Shown here: piece after piece, positions 1 through 4,222 of the stretch | How positions within the stretch are numbered: position 1 is the first letter of the stretch | How the letters are laid out: the number at the start of each line of letters is the position of its first letter | NCBI GenBank assembly: GCA_947565265.1 | Contig: CANOFK010000072.1 | Location: 1-6,488 of the forward strand | Direction: 5' to 3' | DNA: 6,488 nt | Origin: an uncultured Clostridia bacterium | Lineage (GTDB): Bacteria > Bacillota > Clostridia > Oscillospirales > Acutalibacteraceae | Made by a program: the position numbers and the translations under genes | Notes under the pieces: generated by a model | What the model saw: only the letters and a program-made list of their open reading frames with translations | What the model was told of the DNA's origin: nothing | The model's database searches: none

Positions 1-23
1 CTCCGCAAAGGGGGGAAAGCGGC

Positions 24-52
24 TTGTAATCGGCGGGACAATGCGCTATAAT
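24..52 (+). promoter_or_regulatory. Sigma-A-type promoter of the TIM-barrel enzyme gene
   Basis: A TTGTAA hexamer at 24-29 and a perfect TATAAT at 47-52 are separated by exactly 17 bp, the optimal spacing for the housekeeping sigma factor. Transcription should start near 58-60, leaving a leader of about 24 nt before the ATG at 84. An ATG at 51 overlaps the -10 box and lies upstream of the predicted start of the RNA, so it cannot be the translation start. Confidence 0.85.
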
Positions 53-69
53 GGGGGCAATACTTAACC

Positions 70-76
70 AGGAGGG
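70..76 (+). promoter_or_regulatory. Ribosome binding site that fixes the start at 84
   Basis: AGGAGGG lies 7 nt before the ATG at 84. This near-consensus Shine-Dalgarno sequence rules out the in-frame ATG at 51, which has no such site and sits in the promoter. Confidence 0.9.
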
Positions 77-83
77 ATCTACC

Positions 84-836
84 ATGACAGTAGGCGCACA
101 GTTATTTACCCTGCGGGAGTACACGCAGACGGAAAAGGACCTGGACTACTCGCTGGGGCGGGTGGCAAAGATGGGGTACGAAACCGTACAGATCTCCGCC
201 ATTGGGCCCATTGCCCCGGAAAAGGTGCGGGCCCTTTGCGACAAACACGGGCTGGGCATCGTGCTGACCCACACCCCGCCTGACCGGATCCTCTACGATA
301 CGGAGGCGGTGATAAAGGAGCACGACGTGATGGGCTGCCGGTACATCGGCATTGGCATGATGCCCCAGAAGTATTGCTCGGCCGAGTGGCTGTGGCATTT
401 TGCCGACGATTACCGGGAGGCGGCCAAGAAGATTGCCGCCGCAGGCAAGCTGCTGATGTACCACAACCACAATGTGGAGTTCCAGCGCTTTGGGGGCAAG
501 CTGGTGATGGAAACCCTGCTGGAAAGCTTTGCCCCGGACGAACTGGGCTTTACCCTGGACACCTACTGGGTGCAGATGGGCGGCGGGGACGTGTGCCGGT
601 GGATGGAGCGGCTGGCCGGGCGGATCCCCTGCATCCATTTGAAGGATATGGCCGTGAAGGGCTGGGAGCCGGTTATGGCCCCGGTGGGCGAAGGGAACCT
701 GGAGTTCGGCGCTATTCTGGAGCTGGCGGAACGGTGCGGGGTGGAACACCTGCTGGTGGAGCAGGACGTGTGCCAGCGCAGCCCCTTTGACTGCCTGGAG
801 AGCAGCTATGGCTATGTGAAAGGGCTGCTGGGCTGA
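84..836 (+). CDS. Sugar phosphate isomerase/epimerase family protein (xylose-isomerase-like TIM barrel)
   Basis: This 250-residue protein, soluble by appearance, belongs to the AP-endonuclease-2/xylose-isomerase-like TIM-barrel superfamily, which includes IolE-type dehydratases and sugar epimerases. The start at 84 is chosen from the Shine-Dalgarno site and promoter. Visible family motifs are YHNHNVEF (126-133), LDTYW (158-162), HLKD (185-188), GEGN (202-205) and LLVEQD (223-228). From the family pattern I infer that Glu132, Asp159, His185 and Glu226 bind the divalent metal, and all four are present, so the enzyme looks active. Length is slightly short for the family (usually 250-300). It has its own promoter and no co-directional neighbour in the window, so the context does not reveal the substrate. 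It could be an isomerase, an epimerase or an inosose-dehydratase-like enzyme; the sequence alone does not decide. The fold and family are secure, the reaction is not. Confidence 0.88.
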   Translation: MTVGAQLFTLREYTQTEKDLDYSLGRVAKMGYETVQISAIGPIAPEKVRALCDKHGLGIVLTHTPPDRILYDTEAVIKEHDVMGCRYIGIGMMPQKYCSAEWLWHFADDYREAAKKIAAAGKLLMYHNHNVEFQRFGGKLVMETLLESFAPDELGFTLDTYWVQMGGGDVCRWMERLAGRIPCIHLKDMAVKGWEPVMAPVGEGNLEFGAILELAERCGVEHLLVEQDVCQRSPFDCLESSYGYVKGLLG

Positions 837-860
837 GGCTTGGCATAGGGGCGTAGGGAC

Positions 861-925
861 TTGGGGCGCTGCCCCAAACCCCGGCAGGGGCTTTAGGCCG
901 CCCCTGCACCCGGCCAAGGAGGGGC
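861..925. repeat. REP-like double-hairpin intergenic element
   Basis: The 99-bp gap between two convergent stop codons holds two perfect inverted repeats. The first is 861-867 with 871-877 (TTGGGGC/GCCCCAA, 3-nt loop). The second is 884-891 with 900-907 (GCAGGGGC/GCCCCTGC, 8-nt loop). A third arm, AGGGGC at 920-925, can also pair with 900-905, so the second hairpin has an alternative partner. There is no T-tract on either strand, so this is not a standard intrinsic terminator, although stacked GC stems at convergent gene ends may still slow polymerase or protect 3' ends. From memory, GGGGC-loop-GCCCC elements with this layout recur between genes in GC-rich gut Clostridia. Only one copy lies in this window, so repetition is inferred. 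Confidence 0.65.
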
Positions 926-935
926 GTAAGGGCTG

Positions 936-2408
936 TTACCGGAGAGCTTCTTCCAGGGCTGCGGTGACGATGCGCAGGGCTTTGAGGCGGGCGTATTTTT
1001 TGTCTACGGACTCCAGGATATGCCAGGGGGCGTAGGTGGTGCTGGTCTTTTGGAGCATCTCGTCAATGGCGGCCTCGTAGACGTCCCACTTCTCCCGGTT
1101 GCGCCAGTCCTCGTCCGTCAGTTTCCACTGCTTGGCGGGGGTGTTCTGCCGGTCGGTAAAGCGTTGCAGTTGGGTGTCTTTGTCGATCTGCACCCAGAAC
1201 TTCAGCACCACGGCCCCCCAGTTGTGCAACTCCTGCTCAAACTCGTTCATCTCGTAAAAGGCCCGCTGCCAGTCGTTCTCGCTGCAAAAGCCCTCCAGGC
1301 GCTCTACCATCACCCGGCCGTACCAACTGCGGTCAAAGATGGCGATGTGCCCGTCTTTGGGCAGGCGGGTCCAGAAACGCCACAGGTAGTGGCGGGCCTT
1401 CTCGTGGGGCTCGGGGCTGGCGATGGGGTGCACCTCAAAGCCCCGTGGGTCCAGGGCGCCGGTGAGGCGCTTGATGTTGCCCCCCTTGCCGGCGGCGTCC
1501 CAGCCCTCGTAGACAATGACCGCGGGCACCCGCTTGCGGTACAGCCGGTTGTGGAGCATACGCAGCTTGCCCTGCAATTCCCGCAACTGCTGGCGGTAGG
1601 CCTCGTCGGTGACGGTTTTGTCCTGTAGGGGCACCTCGCCCAGCTTGGGCATTTTGATGAGGGGGAACACGTTTTGCAGCAGGGGCACGGCCAGGCTGCC
1701 GTTGTGCAGGGCCGTATCGATACCGGTGCAGAGGGTTTCCATCACCTGCAACTCGGCAAACTTTTTGTTTTTGGCGTCTACAATATACCAGGGGGCGCTG
1801 GGGGTGTTGGTGTCCTCCAGGTAGCGGTCGAACACCTCTACGCAGCGCTCGTAGTGGCTGTTTTGCCAGACATCCACCCGGCCGACCCGCCAGGCGGTGT
1901 CCTTATCGTCCATCAGGCTGTTGATGCGCCTGGCCTGCTCTTTTTTGCTGATGTGGAAGAAGAACTTCAGCACCAGGTAGCCGTTATCCGTCAACTGGCG
2001 CTCAAAGCGCCGGACGCTGTCTACCCGCTGGGCATAGCCCCTATCCCCCAGCACGCCGTTGAGCCGCTGCCGGGTGACTTCGTCCATCCAGCCGGCATCC
2101 AGGAAGGTGAACTTGCCCGCCTCGGGGATCTTCTCAAAATAGCGGGTCAGAAAGGGCTTGCGGCGCTCTTCCTCGGTGGGGGTGGCCATGGAGAACACCT
2201 TGAAGAAACGGGGGTCGATATGCTTGATGATCTGCCCGATGGCGCTGCCCTTGCCCGCGGCACCCCAGCCCTCAATCAGCACCAGTACCGGCAGCTTTTT
2301 GTCTTTTAGCAGCATTTGCTGGGTTTCCAGCCGCTGGCCCGCGGCCTTTAGCCGGGCCCGTAGTTCCTCCCGCTCCGGCTTGTCCGGGCGGATCCAATTT
2401 TTCAACAT
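936..2408 (-). CDS. pap: Polyphosphate:AMP phosphotransferase (two-domain PPK2)
   Basis: This 490-residue cytoplasmic protein has two tandem PPK2 domains, the arrangement typical of class II PPK2 enzymes that transfer phosphate from polyphosphate to AMP to give ADP. The C-terminal domain (about 270-490) has an intact Walker A (EGWDAAGKGG, 301-310), Walker B (FDRSWYGR, 358-365) and an Arg-rich lid (about 417-444, ending in REKWDVY). The N-terminal domain (about 12-240) keeps a P-loop (EGWGAAGKG, 46-54) but has Gly49 where the active domain has Asp304, and LDAGWM (103-108) where it has FDRSWY. It is therefore probably structural, as is usual in this family. I place the start at the ATG at 2408, behind the GAGGTGA site. 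An in-frame GTG at 2417 lies inside that site and is unlikely. The gene has its own promoter and a long structured leader, and it converges with the TIM-barrel gene. Confidence 0.95.
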   Translation of the reverse strand: MLKNWIRPDKPEREELRARLKAAGQRLETQQMLLKDKKLPVLVLIEGWGAAGKGSAIGQIIKHIDPRFFKVFSMATPTEEERRKPFLTRYFEKIPEAGKFTFLDAGWMDEVTRQRLNGVLGDRGYAQRVDSVRRFERQLTDNGYLVLKFFFHISKKEQARRINSLMDDKDTAWRVGRVDVWQNSHYERCVEVFDRYLEDTNTPSAPWYIVDAKNKKFAELQVMETLCTGIDTALHNGSLAVPLLQNVFPLIKMPKLGEVPLQDKTVTDEAYRQQLRELQGKLRMLHNRLYRKRVPAVIVYEGWDAAGKGGNIKRLTGALDPRGFEVHPIASPEPHEKARHYLWRFWTRLPKDGHIAIFDRSWYGRVMVERLEGFCSENDWQRAFYEMNEFEQELHNWGAVVLKFWVQIDKDTQLQRFTDRQNTPAKQWKLTDEDWRNREKWDVYEAAIDEMLQKTSTTYAPWHILESVDKKYARLKALRIVTAALEEALR

Positions 2409-2413
2409 CTCTC

Positions 2414-2420
2414 TCACCTC
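2414..2420 (-). promoter_or_regulatory. Ribosome binding site of pap
   Basis: On the minus strand GAGGTGA ends 5 nt before the ATG at 2408. It contains the GTG codon at 2417-2415 that would otherwise add three residues, so it argues for the ATG. Confidence 0.85.
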
Positions 2421-2435
2421 TGTGTTTTCTGCTCT

Positions 2436-2596
2436 TTGGGAAGGGCGCCGCGCCTGCCTAAGGGCCCGCGCCAGAAGGGCAAAGCCCCTAACGAGGTAGG
2501 ATACCCCTTTGGAAGGGCATGAACGATAGGGCGCGGCGGACGCTGTTTGTCTGCCGCGCTTTTTTGGGGCCTTTTCGGGGCGTAGGCACTTCCTGT
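2436..2596 (-). ncRNA. Structured leader of pap, possible small RNA (unassigned)
   Basis: The RNA predicted from the pap promoter starts near 2596 and has about 188 nt before the ATG. Its ends pair: 2593-2585 (GGAAGTGCC) with 2449-2439 (GGCGCCCTTCC), 9 bp with a 2-nt bulge and one G-U. Further in, 2573-2566 pairs with 2467-2460 (7 of 8 positions). A terminal hairpin pairs 2520-2513 with 2508-2501 around a 4-nt loop, enclosed by TAGGGC-type pairing of 2532-2527 with 2490-2484. An 11-bp hairpin (2559-2549 with 2541-2531) competes with a helix between 2538-2529 and 2455-2446, so arms A, B and C give two exclusive folds, the second ending close to the ribosome binding site. There is no minus-strand T-tract before the ATG, so read-through into pap is expected. 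I recognise no riboswitch signature. The rod with paired ends resembles the outline of 6S RNA only in shape. Function unknown. Confidence 0.4.
2531..2565 (+). terminator. Plus-strand intrinsic terminator, antisense to the pap leader
   Basis: An 11-bp stem (2531-2541 with 2549-2559, one G-T pair, 7-nt loop) is followed directly by six T at 2560-2565. This is a textbook intrinsic terminator for plus-strand RNA. No plus-strand gene or convincing plus-strand promoter lies just upstream; the closest upstream plus-strand gene ends at 836. It would therefore stop antisense transcripts running through pap before they reach nagA, or end an unrecognised plus-strand RNA. The same stem read on the minus strand is the A/B hairpin of the pap leader. 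Confidence 0.65.
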
Positions 2597-2602
2597 AGTC
2601 TG

Positions 2603-2631
2603 ATTATAGCACTTTTGGTTGGGAAAATCCA
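2603..2631 (-). promoter_or_regulatory. Extended -10 promoter of pap
   Basis: On the minus strand TATAAT occupies 2608-2603 and is preceded by TGC (2611-2609), giving a consensus extended -10 element. At 17-bp spacing the -35 hexamer would be TGGATT (2631-2626), only three of six consensus bases, which fits an extended -10 promoter that needs little -35 contact or an activator. The predicted start is near 2596. Confidence 0.8.
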
Positions 2632-2641
2632 TAGTTTTCCC
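2621..2641. promoter_or_regulatory. Operator-like inverted repeat over the pap -35 region
   Basis: GGGAAAA (2621-2627) and TTTTCCC (2635-2641) form a perfect 7-bp inverted repeat with a 7-bp centre. The centre and inner arm cover the -35 position (2626-2631) of the pap promoter. Half-site spacing of 14 bp centre to centre and this placement fit a site for a dimeric regulator. No regulator gene is in the window, and its identity is unknown. Confidence 0.5.
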
Positions 2642-2660
2642 GCTGTTTTGTGATTTTTTA

Positions 2661-2703
2661 ATAAAAAGCAGGCCGGGCTTTGGGCACCTGGCCTGCTTTT
2701 TAT
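2661..2703. terminator. Strong bidirectional terminator after nagA
   Basis: Arms 2661-2674 and 2690-2703 are a perfect 14-bp inverted repeat whose outer halves are A-rich and T-rich, so each strand ends in a T-run after a GC stem. Two G-C pairs and one G-T can extend it inward, leaving a 9-nt loop. On the minus strand it lies 33 bp after the nagA stop and should end the rnr-bofA-nagA transcript, which insulates pap. On the plus strand it would also stop antisense RNA. Confidence 0.9.
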
Positions 2704-2718
2704 GATGGGGCTGCCATA

Positions 2719-2735
2719 GGCCCGAAAACCGGGCC
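2719..2735. repeat. Small hairpin touching the nagA stop codon
   Basis: GGCCC (2719-2723) and GGGCC (2731-2735) form a 5-bp stem with a 7-nt loop directly beside the nagA stop. It has no T-tract. It may help 3'-end protection together with the terminator 16 bp further on, or it may be chance in GC-rich DNA. Confidence 0.35.
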
Positions 2736-3893
2736 TTATGCCTGGGCTACGATTTGGGTGCTATCCCCTTTGCTGACCCAGACGGAAACAATGTCCAGGT
2801 TTTCGTCCAGCACCACAAAGTCGGCGGCCTTGCCGGGCTCGATGCTGCCGATCTCCTTGTCCAGGCCGATGGCCTGGGCCGGGATAAGGCTGGCGGCCTT
2901 GGCCGCCTGGGCGAAGGGCACGCCCCAGCCCACCAGGTTTTTGACCTCTTGGTGCAAGTTGGTGACCGAACCGGCGATGGTGCCGTCGGCCAGCACACAC
3001 TTGCCGCCGCTGATGCTGACGATCTGGCCGCCCAGGTCATATTCTTTGCCCTCGGGCATACCGTTGGCCCGCAGGGAGTCGCTGACGATCAGGGCCCTGT
3101 CCCCCAGCAGCCGGAAGGCCAGCCGCAGCACGGCCGGGTGGATGTGCTCGCCGTCACAGATCAGCTCGGCCCGGACGCGCTGGTCCTCCAGCACGGCCCC
3201 CACTACGCCGGGCTTGCGGTGGTGCAGGCCGTTCATGGCGTTGAACAGGTGGGTGGCATGGGTGACGCCCCAGTCAAAGGCGGCTTTGGCATCCTCATAC
3301 TGGGCGGTGGTGTGGGCAATGGACACGGTGCACAGCGCTTTGGCCTGTTTGACGAAGTCCTCGCCGCCGGGCTGCTCGGTGGCCACATCCACCAGCCGGA
3401 CCAGGCCCTGGGAGAGGTTGTACCACTTTTGGAACAGGTCAAAATCCGGGGGCAGGATGTAGGCCTCGTTTTGCGCGCCTTTGCGGGCGTGGGAGAAGAA
3501 GGGGCCCTCCATATTGACGCCCACCACCTTGGCGCCACCCTCGATGGGGGCGTCATGGGCGGCCTTGGCGGCCAGCAGGGCGGCTTCGATATCCTTGCAA
3601 CTGATGGTGGCGGTGGTGGGGCAGAAAGAGGTGACCCCGTGGGCCAGCAGGAACCGGGCCATATCCGCCACCGCCTCTACGGTGCCGTCCCCGATATCCG
3701 CGCCGGCACAGCCGTGGATGTGCACATCTACAAAACCGGGCACAATGATGTAGCCGCCGCAGTCTACGGCCATGTCGTCCTCTTTGCGGGGCAGGTTTTC
3801 CCCGGTGCGCAGGATTTTCCCGCCGTCGATCTCGATATCCCCCTGGACCAGCCGGAAACCGGCGTCCAGGTATTTGCCGTTGATGAGAAACAT
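2736..3893 (-). CDS. nagA: N-acetylglucosamine-6-phosphate deacetylase
   Basis: This 385-residue amidohydrolase removes acetate from GlcNAc-6-phosphate to give glucosamine-6-phosphate, the committed step in catabolism and recycling of amino sugars in the cytoplasm. Family marks are HIHG (58-61), the metal ligand Glu129 in NMEGPF, His194 (SIAHTTA), His215 in THATHLFNAM (211-220), the substrate-binding DGEHIHP (247-253) and the catalytic Asp272 in VSDS (270-273). The C-terminus has the usual AGSVTNL and IEPGKAADFVVLD segments. All expected catalytic residues are present and the length is normal (about 380-400). The start at 3893 matches the family N-terminus (MFLINGKY). The frame stays open 83 codons further up, but that part overlaps bofA out of frame and is not NagA-like. 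AAGGGG lies 10 nt before the ATG, a modest ribosome binding site. No nagB, PTS gene or GntR regulator is next to it, which is unusual. Confidence 0.96.
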   Translation of the reverse strand: MFLINGKYLDAGFRLVQGDIEIDGGKILRTGENLPRKEDDMAVDCGGYIIVPGFVDVHIHGCAGADIGDGTVEAVADMARFLLAHGVTSFCPTTATISCKDIEAALLAAKAAHDAPIEGGAKVVGVNMEGPFFSHARKGAQNEAYILPPDFDLFQKWYNLSQGLVRLVDVATEQPGGEDFVKQAKALCTVSIAHTTAQYEDAKAAFDWGVTHATHLFNAMNGLHHRKPGVVGAVLEDQRVRAELICDGEHIHPAVLRLAFRLLGDRALIVSDSLRANGMPEGKEYDLGGQIVSISGGKCVLADGTIAGSVTNLHQEVKNLVGWGVPFAQAAKAASLIPAQAIGLDKEIGSIEPGKAADFVVLDENLDIVSVWVSKGDSTQIVAQA

Positions 3894-3921
3894 ATTGATA
3901 CATCCCCTTGCTTTATTTTTG

Positions 3922-3946
3922 GCGGCGCCGGGCGCCCGGAGGCCGC
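3922..3946. repeat. GC-rich nested palindrome between bofA and nagA
   Basis: The 65-bp gap contains GCGGC (3922-3926) pairing with GCCGC (3942-3946) around a perfect 12-bp palindrome at 3928-3939 (CCGGGCGCCCGG). GGCCGCGGCC at 3941-3950 is a further 10-bp palindrome. On the minus strand the stem is followed by A-rich, not T-rich, sequence, so it is not an intrinsic terminator for bofA. It could pause polymerase, mark an RNA cleavage point or modulate nagA translation. Confidence 0.4.
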
Positions 3947-3958
3947 GGCCTTTGCAGG

Positions 3959-4135
3959 CTACAGCAGTATGGTGTTGAGCAGGACCAGCAGCGTGACCCC
4001 CGGCACCCCCAGCACGCCGCTGGCGGCCAGGCTGAGCCGGTTGACCGCAATGGACACGCCGGTGTACGTGCCGGTATAGTTGACCAGAGCCAGGGCAGTA
4101 AGGCCCAGGCAGGCGGAGAAGAGGAAACTTTTCAT
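3959..4135 (-). CDS. BofA-family pro-sigma-K processing inhibitor-like protein
   Basis: This 58-residue, very hydrophobic protein has two predicted membrane segments (about 4-20 and 35-57) and ends in LGVPGVTLLVLLNTILL, the typical C-terminal signature of the BofA family. In Bacillus subtilis BofA sits in the outer forespore membrane and holds the intramembrane protease SpoIVFB inactive until sigma-K is needed. From memory, Asn48, Asn61 and Thr64 of that protein matter for inhibition. Here Asn19 and Asn32 keep the same 13-residue spacing, and Ser35 stands where the Thr would be. It is much shorter than B. subtilis BofA (about 87 residues) and lacks the first membrane segment. I chose the ATG at 4135, 6 nt after AAAGGA. 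A TTG at 4156 would add seven residues but has no such site. It lies between rnr and nagA on the same strand. Whether the host uses it in sporulation cannot be seen here. Confidence 0.75.
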   Translation of the reverse strand: MKSFLFSACLGLTALALVNYTGTYTGVSIAVNRLSLAASGVLGVPGVTLLVLLNTILL

Positions 4136-4141
4136 GGGGCA

Positions 4142-4147
4142 TCCTTT
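4142..4147 (-). promoter_or_regulatory. Ribosome binding site of the bofA-like gene
   Basis: On the minus strand AAAGGA lies 6 nt before the ATG at 4135. It selects that start over the TTG at 4156. It follows within 3 nt of the hairpin at 4151-4188, so the hairpin may affect access of the ribosome. Confidence 0.65.
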
Positions 4148-4150
4148 CCG

Positions 4151-4198
4151 CGGCAAAAGCGGTGCGGCGCCGTTTTACCGTTTTGCCGTTTTTGTTTT
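4151..4198 (+). terminator. Plus-strand intrinsic terminator in the rnr-bofA gap
   Basis: CGGCAAAA (4151-4158) plus CGGT (4160-4163) pair with ACCG plus TTTTGCCG (4177-4188), a 12-bp stem with one bulged G at 4159. On the plus strand it is followed by five T, a G and four T (4189-4198), as in an intrinsic terminator. The genes here run on the minus strand, where no T-run follows, so sense transcription from rnr into bofA should pass. The upstream arm belongs to three tandem 8-bp units of the type AAAACGG(C/T) on the minus strand. Confidence 0.65.
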
Positions 4199-4222
4199 AG
4201 TGTATGCCGCCTTGGGGGCCGG

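Noticed and set aside
51..83. Eleven-codon N-terminal extension of the TIM-barrel protein
   Set aside because: The ATG at 51 lies in the -10 box, before the expected transcript start, while the ATG at 84 has an AGGAGGG site.
102..917. 271-codon minus-strand frame opposite the TIM-barrel gene
   Set aside because: It overlaps a gene with a clear promoter, ribosome binding site and metal-binding motifs. The frame itself is His/Pro/Ala-rich and has no recognisable fold.
2436..2596. A confident assignment of the pap leader as 6S RNA, T-box or a known metabolite riboswitch
   Set aside because: Only the rod shape recalls 6S RNA. The T-box core and the metabolite riboswitch cores I know are absent, so it is left unassigned.
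2754..4079. 441-codon plus-strand frame opposite nagA
   Set aside because: It is rich in Gly, Ala, Val and His like other antisense shadows, shows no domain, and nagA on the other strand is unambiguous.
3894..4142. 83-codon N-terminal extension of NagA
   Set aside because: The extension is not NagA-like, runs out of frame through bofA, and NagA proteins begin at the MFLINGKY segment.
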